Source: Pseudomonadota bacterium
GTDB lineage: Bacteria > Pseudomonadota > Gammaproteobacteria > Acidiferrobacterales > UBA6901
Direction of reading: 5' to 3'
Length of the DNA stretch: 64,000 nucleotides
Assembly: GCA_027364845.1 (NCBI GenBank)
Contig: DAHXOO010000006.1
Coordinates: 1-64,000 of the forward strand
Below the pieces are notes generated by a model. That model worked only from the letters and a program-made list of their open reading frames with translations, searched no databases and had not been told where the DNA came from. A program made the translations under genes and the position numbers. Below are positions 18,488 to 29,028 of the stretch, one piece after another (within the stretch, counting starts at the first letter, position 1; the number at the start of each line of letters is the position of its first letter).

Positions 18488-18537
18488 AAAAAAATGGCGC
18501 CCTGCCTGTCACCAGAGCGACAGGCGAGGACGCCATT
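18488..18537 (-). terminator. Intrinsic terminator/attenuator in the nrtA leader
   Basis: On the minus-strand transcript, ATGGCG (18531-18536) pairs with CGCCAT (about 18494-18499), enclosing a second stem CCTGTC/GACAGG, followed by seven U residues (18488-18494). It lies 19 bases before the nrtA start codon, inside the operon and not at its end, so it is an attenuator. Together with the upstream ANTAR-type hairpin it should be read through when NasT binds. Confidence 0.8.
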
Positions 18538-18546
18538 GTCCTAACT

Positions 18547-18600
18547 GCGGGCCATCACGACCCGCTCTATTATCTTGCGCCGCCGACCCGTCATTGGGCC
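18547..18600 (-). promoter_or_regulatory. ANTAR-target hairpins in the nasT-nrtA leader
   Basis: Proximal hairpin (18585-18600, minus strand): stem GGCCC/GGGTC with the six-base loop AATGAC. A at loop position 1 and G at position 4 are the known ANTAR-binding signature. A second hairpin follows at 18547-18565, stem GCGGGT/GCCCGC, whose loop (CGTGATG by my pairing) is not canonical. The known ANTAR target consists of two such hairpins followed by a terminator, and that is the order here. Read by eye, not folded. Confidence 0.65.
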
Positions 18601-18621
18601 CGGGCATTACTTTAAATTCTG

Positions 18622-19200
18622 TTACGTCAGCAGATCCACCATAGCAATCACGCTTTCCGCCACCGACGACAGCCGTATGTTTCGATCCATCGCCGTCTTG
18701 CGCATCAGACGGTAAGCTTCTTCCTCGCTGCAATGGCGCTGCTTCATGACAATCCCCTTGGCACGCTCGATCACCTTGCGCTCCGCCAGGTTTGCCTGCG
18801 CCTGATCCAGCTCTTGGCGCAACGCCTGCCATTGCTCAAAGCGCGCCAGGGCCAAGTCCACGATCGGCCGCACGCGTTCTGCCGACAATCCGTCCACGAT
18901 GTAGGCGCTGACCCCGGCTTTCAGGGCTTCACGCATCATTGTCCGATCCTTGTCCTGCGTGAACATAACGATCGGTCGCGGATCGTCACGCGTGATCATG
19001 CACAGGTGCTCGAGCGTATCGCGGTCCGGCGAGTCACGGTCGATGATGATGACGTCCGGCTTCACCACGCGCACGCGCACCATCAACTCCACGGCCGACC
19101 GCACTTCCGCAGCAACCTCATAGCCGCCCCCCTGCAATGCTGTCCGCAAGGTAGCCGCACGCTCGGCATCGTCATCGAACAGCAGCACACGCAATGTCAT
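18622..19200 (-). CDS. nasT: NasT-type nitrate-responsive antiterminator (receiver-ANTAR)
   Basis: A 192-residue RNA-binding regulator. Residues about 1-120 form a response-regulator receiver (VLLFDDDAERAATLRTAL, DVIIIDRDSPDRDTLEHL); about 135-190 form the ANTAR domain (NLAERKVIERAKGIVMKQ, EEAYRLMRKTAMDRN). NasT binds two-hairpin leaders and prevents termination in front of nitrate assimilation genes; in known systems the sensor NasS holds it inactive without nitrate. Its gene sits directly upstream of the nrtA leader in the same direction, only 21 bases from the first hairpin, so the leader may be made on a nasT-started transcript. No nasS is found on either side. Confidence 0.92.
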   Translation of the reverse strand: MTLRVLLFDDDAERAATLRTALQGGGYEVAAEVRSAVELMVRVRVVKPDVIIIDRDSPDRDTLEHLCMITRDDPRPIVMFTQDKDRTMMREALKAGVSAYIVDGLSAERVRPIVDLALARFEQWQALRQELDQAQANLAERKVIERAKGIVMKQRHCSEEEAYRLMRKTAMDRNIRLSSVAESVIAMVDLLT

Positions 19201-19233
19201 TTCGATGTTTCCCGTGCGTCTGATTAAAGTCTA

Positions 19234-19251
19234 TAGCAATCGTTATGCCAG
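19234..19251 (-). promoter_or_regulatory. Sigma54 (-24/-12) promoter candidate for nasT
   Basis: On the minus strand the sequence CTGGCATAACGATTGCTA contains GG (19248-19249) and GC (19236-19237) separated by exactly 10 bases, with flanks close to the TGGCAC-N5-TTGC consensus. A start about 12 bases downstream would leave a leader of roughly 25 bases before nasT. Sigma54/NtrC control is well known for nitrate assimilation, so the position makes sense. No NtrC sites were worked out. Confidence 0.6.
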
Positions 19252-19996
19252 ACTAAAAAGTACCATTCCATCCTCTAGTTACATCATGCCGGTCATTTTA
19301 GCGAAGCAAAATCTGCACCGGGATAATGCATAGCCACTCATCCGTGCTCCATCCTGATGCAGAACCGAGCATGCTTAGCCCGCCTTTCTCAACCGGCGGG
19401 GTTAAGTACGCAAAGTCCCGCGTAAATACACCTCTCTGCCCTGCCTGACAGGTCTTCACTACAACATCCGCCGAGACGGTTCAAGGTTGCGGGCAAGATC
19501 AACCTACCGGGATACCGGCAGCGGTGATGCGCGGGGGCAGGGCCAGGTTCATCTGGGCAAGCAGCATCTGCCGATCGCTCCCGGTTCGGTATAGCACGTG
19601 AGGATGGGTTCCCGACCGTCGGTAGTCACGGAGTGCGCATCGAGTATCTGGGCGACAGCAAACTTATCGTGCACCGCACACAGAGCGATCCCTACGGCGA
19701 GCCATTTTAATTTCGCGCGCGGCGCGATATGCAGACAGTTACTTATGGGGGACGAAGATGCATGCTTCAATGCCATGCGCGAACTGATGGCAGATCCGTC
19801 GTAACGCGAGATCGTCTTTGAGGCTTCGAACATCGCCTATACCTCGCTCAGTTGCACAGAGAGCGTCCACAGTTCAGCCGGGTCGCGCGAGTCAAGTACG
19901 TGCGCAGCAGATAACAGCCGTCGCGTTGGCGGGCCGGACTATGCTTTCCTCGAACAAGCCGATCGGCAAATGCAACACCGGTGCCGTGGTTTCAGA
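19252..19996. other. Intergenic, nasT to pirin; possibly decayed coding sequence
   Basis: About 745 bases upstream of nasT and downstream of the pirin gene. Plus-strand pieces around 19598-19800 read like protein (GVRIEYLGDSKLIVHRTQ, GDEDACFNAMRELMADPS) but in different frames with stops between, so this may be a broken gene of unknown family. No intact nasS or other gene can be supported. Confidence 0.35.
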
Positions 19997-20695
19997 TCAG
20001 GCGAGATCAAACACCAACAGCTCTGCGCCTTGGGCCGCATCCAGCCTGAGTTCTGGCTCGCCGGTAATCTGTGCGCCGTCGCCCGCTGCAAGGGTCCGAC
20101 CATCGAGAAATACCGTACCGCGTGCCACCTGCACATACGCCCGCCGCAGCGGCGCCAGCGGGTAGCGAACGTGGTCATTGCCATCGAGTCGGCCGGCATA
20201 CAACGACACATCCTGATGGACAATGACGGAACCGTCGCGTCCGTCAGAAGACGCCACCAATCGCAACCGCCCGGTAAGCTCTTGCGGATCGAAATGACGC
20301 TGCTCGTAGCTCGGCGAAAGTCCGCTTTCACGTGGCACAATCCAGATCTGCAGAAAATGTACGATTTCATCCGATGATGCATTGTATTCGCTATGGCGCA
20401 CGCCCGTGCCTGCGCTCATGCGCTGCACGTCGCCGGGCCGGATTACCGAGCCATTGCCCATGCTGTCCTTGTGCTCCAGCGAGCCTTCCAACAGGTAAGT
20501 GATGATCTCCATGTCGCGATGGCCGTGGGTCGGGAAGCCGGTCCCGGGATTCACCCGATCCTCATTGATAACACGCAAGTGACTGAACCCCATGTGCGCT
20601 GGATCGTGGTAATCGGCAAAAGAGAAGGTATGGTGACTGTCGAGCCAACCGTGATTGGCATGACCACGCGTCGCAGACTGGCGGATTTCAATCAT
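19997..20695 (-). CDS. Pirin family protein (YhhW-like)
   Basis: A 232-residue bicupin of the pirin family. The N-terminal cupin holds the metal-site region FPTHGHRDMEIITYLLEGSLEHKDSMG, and the opening SHHTFSFADYHDPAHMGFSHLRVINEDRV is characteristic of bacterial pirins such as YhhW, some of which have quercetin 2,3-dioxygenase activity in vitro. The physiological role is usually unknown. It stands alone between nasT and the divergent satP. Confidence 0.9.
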   Translation of the reverse strand: MIEIRQSATRGHANHGWLDSHHTFSFADYHDPAHMGFSHLRVINEDRVNPGTGFPTHGHRDMEIITYLLEGSLEHKDSMGNGSVIRPGDVQRMSAGTGVRHSEYNASSDEIVHFLQIWIVPRESGLSPSYEQRHFDPQELTGRLRLVASSDGRDGSVIVHQDVSLYAGRLDGNDHVRYPLAPLRRAYVQVARGTVFLDGRTLAAGDGAQITGEPELRLDAAQGAELLVFDLA

Positions 20696-20947
20696 GACAG
20701 ACTCCTATTCTCTTGTTTTCACAGAACATACATATCAATCGATCAAGTATTTTATAGCCAAGATGGTGGAGCTTCGCGAAATCTCCCTAAGCAATCGATC
20801 CATCCTGCGCATTGTACACTCGCCGTTCATAATCATTCGCTAATACGTGCGCGCCTATCCATCACGAGACATGGTCTGACACTCCTTGCGCGAAACCACA
20901 AGCCCGAATATCTTGTGGTTCTTCATCCACAACACTGGGGGCATGTT

Positions 20948-21532
20948 ATGGCGGCAGAAGCCTCGAAATTAGCTAACCCTGCACCTCTCGGTCTCGTTGG
21001 CTTCGGACTCACCACAGTAATCCTGAGCTTGATCAACGCCGGTGTATTGCCGGCGGGTGGCGAGCAGGTGGTGATTCCATTAGCCTTTGCGTATGGCGGT
21101 CTGATACAGATGCTCGCTGGCATGCTTGAGTTCCGCACTGGCAATACCTTCGGCACTGTGGCATTCCTCAGTTATGGCGCGTTCTGGTGGTGGTTTGCCC
21201 TTCTGGTCCTGCTCGGTGGCCATGGCATACTCGATTTGTCACAGGCCGGAACCACCATCGGCGTCACACTGATCGGATGGGGCGTTTTCACGCTTTACAT
21301 GTGGATAGCCACTTTCCGGCTCAGCAAGGCACTGTGGTGGGTATTTCTCACCTTGTGGATCACATTATTTTTGCTTGGTTTCGGTGCATTGCTTGGTATA
21401 AAAGGACTGCATGTTGCAGGAGGTTGGCTGGGCCTCGTCTGCGGTTTGCTCGCCATGTACACCAGCTTTGCATTAGTCACGAATGAAACATTCGGCAAAA
21501 CAGTAATACCGGTAGGTGCACCCCATAATTGA
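20948..21532 (+). CDS. satP: Acetate/succinate permease (GPR1/FUN34/YaaH family)
   Basis: A 194-residue inner-membrane protein with about six membrane spans and the family signature NPAPLGLVGFGLTT at about residues 9-22. SatP of E. coli transports acetate and succinate by proton symport. The acs gene starts about 370 bases downstream on the same strand, so uptake plus activation of acetate is the likely pairing. The open frame extends back to 20393 but overlaps the pirin gene; ATG at 20948, after a GGGGGC stretch, gives the normal length and N terminus. Confidence 0.9.
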   Translation: MAAEASKLANPAPLGLVGFGLTTVILSLINAGVLPAGGEQVVIPLAFAYGGLIQMLAGMLEFRTGNTFGTVAFLSYGAFWWWFALLVLLGGHGILDLSQAGTTIGVTLIGWGVFTLYMWIATFRLSKALWWVFLTLWITLFLLGFGALLGIKGLHVAGGWLGLVCGLLAMYTSFALVTNETFGKTVIPVGAPHN

Positions 21533-21553
21533 CGAAGGATGGCGTGCTTTTTT

Positions 21554-21578
21554 GGGCGGCCGCAACAGGCGGCCGCCC
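21554..21578 (+). terminator. Strong GC hairpin after satP (no U tract)
   Basis: GGGCGGCCGC and GCGGCCGCCC form a perfect 10-pair stem with loop AACAG, 22 bases after the satP stop. The T run lies on the 5' side, so this is not a textbook intrinsic terminator; it could protect the satP message or slow transcription before acs. The remaining bases to 21888 hold no gene. Confidence 0.5.
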
Positions 21579-21897
21579 GCACCGGCACCCGGAAAACGTG
21601 GCTTCCGAACCACATTCCGCGCACGTCACAGCTTGCATACTCATTCACGTGATCAATTGTGACGACCGCACTGCCGCAACAATGGACACACTGGGAGCGA
21701 CAGAAAAGTTACCGGGAAGATGCGCGGATAGTCACAACGAATTCTGCGCTCCGTAGTGCCCCGCTGAAATAAGGATGCATTATGTTATTTTCCGATCGCG
21801 GGTGAAATCCCGGTTTTGCGCTCGGCAGGATAGCGACGCAACCTTCTCGGGCCCACGCGCTGCGGTTCGCGAAGACAGATAAAGAGAGGTGAAAACC

Positions 21898-23835
21898 ATG
21901 TCAAACGAGAAGATATACGACGTTCCAGCAGCGTTCGCCAAAACTGCCCACATTTCCGCACAGCGCTACCAGGAAATGTACGCCCGCTCGATCGCCGACC
22001 CGGACCGCTTCTGGGATGAACAGGCGAAGGAGCTCCTCATTTGGTCCAAGCCATGGAGCAAGGTTTCCGATTGGGACTACAAAGAGGTCAGCATTCGCTG
22101 GTTCCTCGGAGCAAGACTCAACGCCTGCTACAACTGCGTAGACCGTCACCTGGAAAAGCACGGCGATCAGGTTGCAATCATCTGGGAAGGAGATGACCCA
22201 TGGGCCGACCGCAAGATCACCTATCGCGAGCTGCATGAACAGGTATGTCGTCTGGCAAACGTTCTGAAGAGCCGCGGCGTCAAAAAGGGAGATCGTGTCT
22301 GCATCTACATGCCGATGATTCCGGAGGCAGCCTATGCCATGCTCGCATGCGCCCGCATAGGCGCAGTGCATTCTGTGGTGTTCGGGGGCTTCTCTCCGGA
22401 ATCCCTGAAGGACCGCATTCTCGACTCCGACTGCCGCGTAGTGATTACGGCGGACGAAGCCATCCGCGGCGGCAAGAAGATCCCGCTCAAGAACAATACT
22501 GACAAGGCGGTGATGGCGTGTCAGAACGTGCACACCGTACTGGTCGTCAAGCGCAGTGGTGGCCCGGTGATATGGCACGACAGCCGCGATGTCTGGTACC
22601 ACGAGATGATGGCCAAGGCGGCACGCGACTGCCCGGTCGAGGAGATGGATGCCGAAGATCCATTGTTCATCCTCTACACCTCTGGCTCCACTGGCAAACC
22701 CAAAGGTGCCTTGCATACGACCGGTGGTTATGTATTGTTTGCCGCAATAACACACAAGTACATCTTCGATTACCACGAGGGAGACATCTACTGGTGCACG
22801 GCAGATGTCGGCTGGGTAACCGGACATTCGTACATCGTCTATGGGCCGCTCGCAAACGGCGCCACCACGCTCATGTTCGAGGGCATACCGACCTATCCGA
22901 CCGCATCGCGCTTCTGGGAAGTCATCGACAAACACAACGTCAATATCTTCTATACCGCGCCCACTGCGATCCGCGCCCTCATGCGCGAAGGGGACGAGCC
23001 GGTCAAGCGCACGCGGCGCACGAGCCTGCGCCTGCTTGGGACCGTGGGCGAGCCGATCAATCCCGAGGCATGGGAGTGGTACCACCGGGTGGTCGGCGAT
23101 GCCCGCTGCCCGGTGGTGGACACTTGGTGGCAGACAGAAACGGGTGGAATCCTGATAACACCGCTGCCGGGAGCAACTCGCCTTAAACCCGGCTCTGCCA
23201 CTCGCCCGTTTTTCGGAATAGTGCCAGCATTAGTTGACAGCGAAGGCAAGCTTGTCGAGGGCGCCGGAAGCGGAAACCTGGTGATCACCCGCTCCTGGCC
23301 GGGCCAGATGCGCACCATCTACGGCGATCACCAGCGCTTTATCGACACCTATTTCAAGGCCTATCCAGGAATGTATTTTTCTGGCGACGGCGCGCGTCGC
23401 GACGCTGACGGCTATTACTGGGTCACCGGGCGTGTGGACGACGTGATCAACGTCGCGGGACATCGCCTCGGAACGGCGGAGATAGAAAGCGCATTGGTGC
23501 TGCACGAAGCAGTGGCTGAAGCGGCGGTCGTCGGCTTTCCCCATGACATCAAGGGCCAGGGGATCTACGCCTACGTAACCCTGATGGCCGGGATCGATCC
23601 GAGCGAACAATTGCGCCAGGAACTGGTCATGCTGGTCCGCAGCGAAATCGGCGCCATCGCTACGCCCGACGTCATACAGTGGGCACCAGGGCTACCTAAG
23701 ACGCGCTCCGGCAAGATCATGCGCCGCATCCTGCGCAAGATCGCAGCCAACGAAACGGATTCCCTGGGGGATACCACGACACTTGCCGATCCGGCAGTTG
23801 TCGACGATCTCATCAAGAATCGCATCGGAAAGTAA
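21898..23835 (+). CDS. acs: Acetyl-CoA synthetase
   Basis: A 645-residue AMP-forming acetate-CoA ligase. Motifs: [19 protein letters not shown] (P-loop-like), [47 protein letters not shown] (hinge), and [11 protein letters not shown], whose Lys is the site of inhibitory acetylation in this family. ATG at 21898 follows GAGAGG by eight bases; the in-frame GTG at 21889 lies inside the ribosome site region and is less likely. With satP upstream it forms an acetate-use unit. Confidence 0.97.
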   Translation: MSNEKIYDVPAAFAKTAHISAQRYQEMYARSIADPDRFWDEQAKELLIWSKPWSKVSDWDYKEVSIRWFLGARLNACYNCVDRHLEKHGDQVAIIWEGDDPWADRKITYRELHEQVCRLANVLKSRGVKKGDRVCIYMPMIPEAAYAMLACARIGAVHSVVFGGFSPESLKDRILDSDCRVVITADEAIRGGKKIPLKNNTDKAVMACQNVHTVLVVKRSGGPVIWHDSRDVWYHEMMAKAARDCPVEEMDAEDPLFILYTSGSTGKPKGALHTTGGYVLFAAITHKYIFDYHEGDIYWCTADVGWVTGHSYIVYGPLANGATTLMFEGIPTYPTASRFWEVIDKHNVNIFYTAPTAIRALMREGDEPVKRTRRTSLRLLGTVGEPINPEAWEWYHRVVGDARCPVVDTWWQTETGGILITPLPGATRLKPGSATRPFFGIVPALVDSEGKLVEGAGSGNLVITRSWPGQMRTIYGDHQRFIDTYFKAYPGMYFSGDGARRDADGYYWVTGRVDDVINVAGHRLGTAEIESALVLHEAVAEAAVVGFPHDIKGQGIYAYVTLMAGIDPSEQLRQELVMLVRSEIGAIATPDVIQWAPGLPKTRSGKIMRRILRKIAANETDSLGDTTTLADPAVVDDLIKNRIGK

Positions 23836-23954
23836 AAGCCGGTTGCGCACCCGGCAGGGTGAAACTGGGTCAGTTTGCGGCCCGTCATGGCTGCGGCATG
23901 CGCCCGCCACGCGATGCGGGAATACGCGGATCAGCAGGCGGTTACGACCGCCAG

Positions 23955-24344
23955 TCAGCCAATCGTCGATTGCCCCCGGCGCCGTTCGATGCCCAACCAT
24001 GTACGCACGAGCGCCCCGGGACCAGCCGCACGAGCAGAGCGGCCCATCGCCAGGCTTACGATAACGCGGCGTCCGGCGGCACCGTCTGCCATGACCTCCA
24101 GGGCGGTAAGCGCCAACCCCGCCACCAGCGCAAGTAGCCGCCACAGCACTGGATCCAGTGCCCGCTACCAGCGCGCGGTTGCGCCCGTCAGCAGTATGCC
24201 CAGCACCAGGTAGGTGCCCGCATACCACCCCAGCACCTCGCGCATGGCCCCGGCTGTCGGTGCCGGAAGCGGTGGAACCCAGTCGGCGAGCAATACGCTG
24301 TAAGCCGCGACGATCACCAAAAGCTAGGTCCATTTCGAGTTCAC
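23955..24344 (-). pseudogene. Decayed small membrane-protein gene with two amber codons
   Basis: One minus-strand frame from GTG at 24344 (GGGGA nearby upstream) to the stop at 23955 reads as a hydrophobic protein of about 130 residues, interrupted by TAG at 24324-24326 (codon 7) and TAG at 24165-24167 (codon 60). Hydrophobic pieces include LLVIVAAYSVLLADWV, GWYAGTYLVLGILLTGA and LLALVAGLALTALEV, i.e. about three membrane spans. I do not recognise the family. Decay is the simplest reading; amber readthrough or two separate small proteins are alternatives. The rest of 23836-24516 holds nothing else I can support. Confidence 0.45.
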
Positions 24345-24516
24345 CGGTTCCCCACCATGAATGATGGGATTCGCCCGGGAACGGCTGGGAAAGTGGTATC
24401 ACACCGGAAAGATGCTAGATTTATAAATAAGCCGGTAAAAGAACCAGCCGAAAAATTTTTAAGACAAATAAACAGGTTTATACACCTTCTGCCCCAGGTT
24501 CTCCCAACAAAACCGC

Positions 24517-26145
24517 ATGTGCGCGATGACCCTACAATTCGTCGTTCCGCCGCTGTCAGGTCAGGACGCAGACAACGCCGGCCTTGCCGAAACCGAGCGC
24601 TGGCTCGCTAACCTGCCGGTACTGAATGCCGCCGAATCCAGTTACCAGCTGTTTAACGCGCTTACCAGCCTGAACCGCCAACCGCTGGACGACATGACCC
24701 GGCTCCAGATTCTGGAACTTTACCGCCGGCCTGTTCATGTCATCTGTGCCGAACAGCAGAAGCGCTATCTTGGCCTGCCTGTACCGCTGCCACAAGACAG
24801 CAGGCTGGTGGCGGAACGCGTGCGCCAGTTTCAGGTTGAGATGGCATATGGCTACAAGCGTATCGTTCTCGGCTTCAGCGAGAACCATGGCCGGGACGCA
24901 GAAACGAAATCCGGACTCGCGCTAGCCGTGCAGCGCACAATCCGCTACCTCACAGAAACGCTCGCCAAATCCTATGAGCTCTACACGCCAGGCCCGGAAG
25001 GAACATGGCGCGAGCTGCATCAGCTTTATCTTTATACCGAGGCAGAGGGAATCACTGAACTGCCCGTGACCGACGAACTCAACGCATCCGTCACCCACAG
25101 CAGTATCGGACATGCGTACAAGCAGGCATTGCTGCTCGACTTCAGCGATCCCTACCATCTGCCGGCACAGATGCTGCAGAAAATCTGTCAATACCTCGAC
25201 GCATACGCGCCGCTTGCTCAGATCGTCCCGGTGACGGACACACTCAAGCAAGAGTGCCAATTCCTGGTGAATCTGGGCAATGACCGCGCCGGCGTCACCA
25301 ACACCGAGAACCCGCCGATCACCATGGAATCCCAGTACCGTCTGCTCACCACGGTCTGGCTCACGCGGGCCCTGCACCAACAGCTCAGCGCACTGCAAAA
25401 TGGCGAGCCACCACCGGCCGATGCCCTCGGAAAGGACTTCTACACCAATCGCGGCAAAGAGATGCTCATGCGTCTCATTACCTCATGGGGAGTGAATCCC
25501 AGACGGTATTTTCCGCGAACGCCGAAGGAAGGTGTGAAAATCGAGGTAATCCGCGGAGTCGACAACATAAACCGTTGCGTCAACGGCGGTGCGCCATTCA
25601 TGCTGAGCACAACCGAGGTCGGGCCGCAGCCGGCGCGCGATGAAATCGGCAGGCAGGCCGAAGATCCGAGCACAACCGTAGACCAGAGGGTGGACTCAGG
25701 TGAGCTGTGGGACCTACTCGATGAAAGCGCGGGTGGATTTTCACTCGCACGGGCAAGCACATCCAATCAGCACGTTCACGTCGGAGACCTCATCGCGACC
25801 CGGATCATCGACCAGAAGATGACGCGGGGCATTGCGGTCGTGCGCTGGGCGCGCAGTTCCGGACCAGACCACATCGAAATCGGAGTTGAGCGTCTCGCCC
25901 CCTCAGCGAAACCGGTCGCAGTCGCGGCAGGCAATGCGCCTGGAAGCAGTTTCGCCATGGCATTGCGACTGCCAGAGATCAAATCTTTGCGGATGCCGGA
26001 AACCTTGATCACTCCGTACGGATCGTTCAAACCTCAGCGCATCCTGATTCTGGACGACGGCTACCGTACCTATCAGATACGCGCCATCAAGCTGGTGAAC
26101 CTTACCCATTCTTTCGAACAATTCCAGTTCGCGTTCCTGGAATAA
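24517..26145 (+). CDS. PilZ-like conserved protein, possibly FimW-related
   Basis: A 542-residue soluble protein without signal peptide or membrane segments. The first about 300 residues are helical (LPVLNAAESSYQLFNALTSL, YLTETLAKSYELY). The last about 200 look like beta-barrel material (VHVGDLIATRI, IEIGVERLAPSAKPVAV, LITPYGSFKPQRILIL). The layout resembles gammaproteobacterial PilZ/FimW-type proteins, which include c-di-GMP receptors, but the usual RxxxR and D/NxSxxG motifs are not obvious, so ligand binding is unproven. Start ATG 24517 or 24526. A strong terminator follows. A GGDEF-EAL enzyme lies 13 kb away. Confidence 0.55.
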   Translation: MCAMTLQFVVPPLSGQDADNAGLAETERWLANLPVLNAAESSYQLFNALTSLNRQPLDDMTRLQILELYRRPVHVICAEQQKRYLGLPVPLPQDSRLVAERVRQFQVEMAYGYKRIVLGFSENHGRDAETKSGLALAVQRTIRYLTETLAKSYELYTPGPEGTWRELHQLYLYTEAEGITELPVTDELNASVTHSSIGHAYKQALLLDFSDPYHLPAQMLQKICQYLDAYAPLAQIVPVTDTLKQECQFLVNLGNDRAGVTNTENPPITMESQYRLLTTVWLTRALHQQLSALQNGEPPPADALGKDFYTNRGKEMLMRLITSWGVNPRRYFPRTPKEGVKIEVIRGVDNINRCVNGGAPFMLSTTEVGPQPARDEIGRQAEDPSTTVDQRVDSGELWDLLDESAGGFSLARASTSNQHVHVGDLIATRIIDQKMTRGIAVVRWARSSGPDHIEIGVERLAPSAKPVAVAAGNAPGSSFAMALRLPEIKSLRMPETLITPYGSFKPQRILILDDGYRTYQIRAIKLVNLTHSFEQFQFAFLE

Positions 26146-26193
26146 TTCCTGCTTCGCTCAGGCCGGGACCATTGACCTGCCAGGCACACAAAC

Positions 26194-26220
26194 AAAAAGG
26201 ACCCCGTAGGGGTCCTTTTT
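26194..26220. terminator. Bidirectional intrinsic terminator
   Basis: AAAAAGGACCCC gta GGGGTCCTTTTT: a perfect stem with A and T tracts on the two sides. It lies between the convergent 542-residue protein gene (plus) and the LysM lipoprotein gene (minus) and can end transcription in both directions. Confidence 0.9.
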
Positions 26221-26260
26221 GCCTGACGCGCTGAACCTTAAAGTCGATCAGTAACGCGGT

Positions 26261-26725
26261 TCACTCGCCGGTCAGAAAGGCGCGGTCGGCGGATCCTTCC
26301 ACACCCAGCTTCCAGGCACCGCGGGTCTTGGCATAGTGCATTGCGCGATCCACTTCCGCGCTCGATGCGCCATGCTCGATGCTGAGCGTCTGCCCCGGGA
26401 AAATCAGGTCAGGGCCGTGCTTGATCTCGGCACTGTTCGCCTTGTAGATGAGCGGCCATTCGTAGGGATTGCCGTAGATCCCGCTCTGACCAGCGATTGT
26501 CCACAGGCAGTCCCCGTGGTTGACCTCATAGCTCGAGACCAATCCGGAATTCGTGGGTGCTGCCGTGCCTTGGGATTCCGAGGGCTGTGTAGCCGGCGCG
26601 CTCGCTGCCGGTGTCTGCGTCGGAGGCGCCGTCTCCTGCTTCGGTGTCGTCGCGCACGCACCCAAGGTTACGGCCATCGCCACAAACAGAGAGGCCTTCA
26701 TGCCCCCCACCAGCTTGTTACTCAT
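26261..26725 (-). CDS. LysM-domain lipoprotein
   Basis: A 154-residue lipoprotein. The signal peptide ends in the lipobox LGAC (Cys at about residue 24), followed by a Thr/Pro/Ala-rich flexible linker (residues about 25-62). A LysM peptidoglycan-binding module then reads SYEVNHGDCLWTIAG and YEWPLIYKANSAEI and ends near GQTLSI. It is probably anchored in the outer membrane and touches the wall. GGAGAATC precedes the ATG. Function beyond wall binding cannot be read. Confidence 0.9.
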   Translation of the reverse strand: MSNKLVGGMKASLFVAMAVTLGACATTPKQETAPPTQTPAASAPATQPSESQGTAAPTNSGLVSSYEVNHGDCLWTIAGQSGIYGNPYEWPLIYKANSAEIKHGPDLIFPGQTLSIEHGASSAEVDRAMHYAKTRGAWKLGVEGSADRAFLTGE

Positions 26726-28256
<1,531 letters not shown>

Positions 28257-28278
28257 CACCGGCGGCGACATCCGGGCG

Positions 28279-29028
28279 CTATGCGCGCTCCTCCTGTTGC
28301 AGAACACGCAGGAACGGAATCGTCAGACGGCGCTGGGCTGCCAAAGACGCCTGGTCGATGCGATCGAGCAGGCGGAACAAGGCATGCGGATCACGCGGAT
28401 AACGCGACAGGACATAACGCGCCACGTCCTCACTCATGTCCAAGCCGCGGTTGCCTGCCCGCAGACACAGCGCAGCAATCTTGTCGTCGTCGGTCAAGGC
28501 TTGCAGCTGGTACACCAACCCCGCACCAAATCGCGTCGCGAGATCCGGCAGAACCGTCCCGAGGTACGCCGGATTAGCCGTCGCGGTCACCAGCATCAGG
28601 CCCCCAGCTGTGCGCGTGCGTTCATACAGGTGCAACAACGCAGACTCCCACTGGCGGTTGCCGCCGACCACGTGGATGTCGTCGAGGCAGACCAGTGCCG
28701 AGGAGTCCAGACCCTCAAGAACATCGGGCGGAAACGTCGGGATCAATTGCAGCGGCACGTACGCCGGTGCGAGGTCCTGTTCCTGCATCCGGCGAGCCGC
28801 CGCCTCCAGCAGATGGGTCTTACCGCAGCCGGATTCTCCCCATAGGAAAATCTGCTCGAATCCGCCCCGACCACCGTGCGCCGCCGCAGCGGCCACCCGC
28901 TGCACCGCTGTCTTGATGCGCTCCAGGACTTCGCGATTGCGGAGGTCATGGAAATTGTCAAACGACGAAGCATCGCGCAGCCGCACATCGAGGGCAAGCT
29001 GCCGGCCCGCACGCGGCGCCCCACTCAC
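28279..29028 (-). CDS. hda: Hda, DnaA regulatory inactivator
   Basis: A 249-residue AAA+ protein of the DnaA superfamily without the DNA-binding domain. With the sliding clamp it promotes DnaA-ATP hydrolysis after replication initiation (RIDA). Seen: a clamp-binding motif near the N terminus (QLALDV, residues about 10-15), Walker A GESGCGKTH, Walker B VCLDDIHVV, and sensor/arginine regions TATANPAYLGTVLPDLATR and RDPHALFRLLDRID. GTG start overlaps the stop of the upstream perM gene (GTGA). Confidence 0.92.
   Translation of the reverse strand: MSGAPRAGRQLALDVRLRDASSFDNFHDLRNREVLERIKTAVQRVAAAAAHGGRGGFEQIFLWGESGCGKTHLLEAAARRMQEQDLAPAYVPLQLIPTFPPDVLEGLDSSALVCLDDIHVVGGNRQWESALLHLYERTRTAGGLMLVTATANPAYLGTVLPDLATRFGAGLVYQLQALTDDDKIAALCLRAGNRGLDMSEDVARYVLSRYPRDPHALFRLLDRIDQASLAAQRRLTIPFLRVLQQEERA

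Noticed and set aside
21781-21897. Possible c-di-GMP or other riboswitch upstream of acs
   Set aside because: Some GC-rich pairing segments occur, but the conserved core of any known riboswitch could not be matched.
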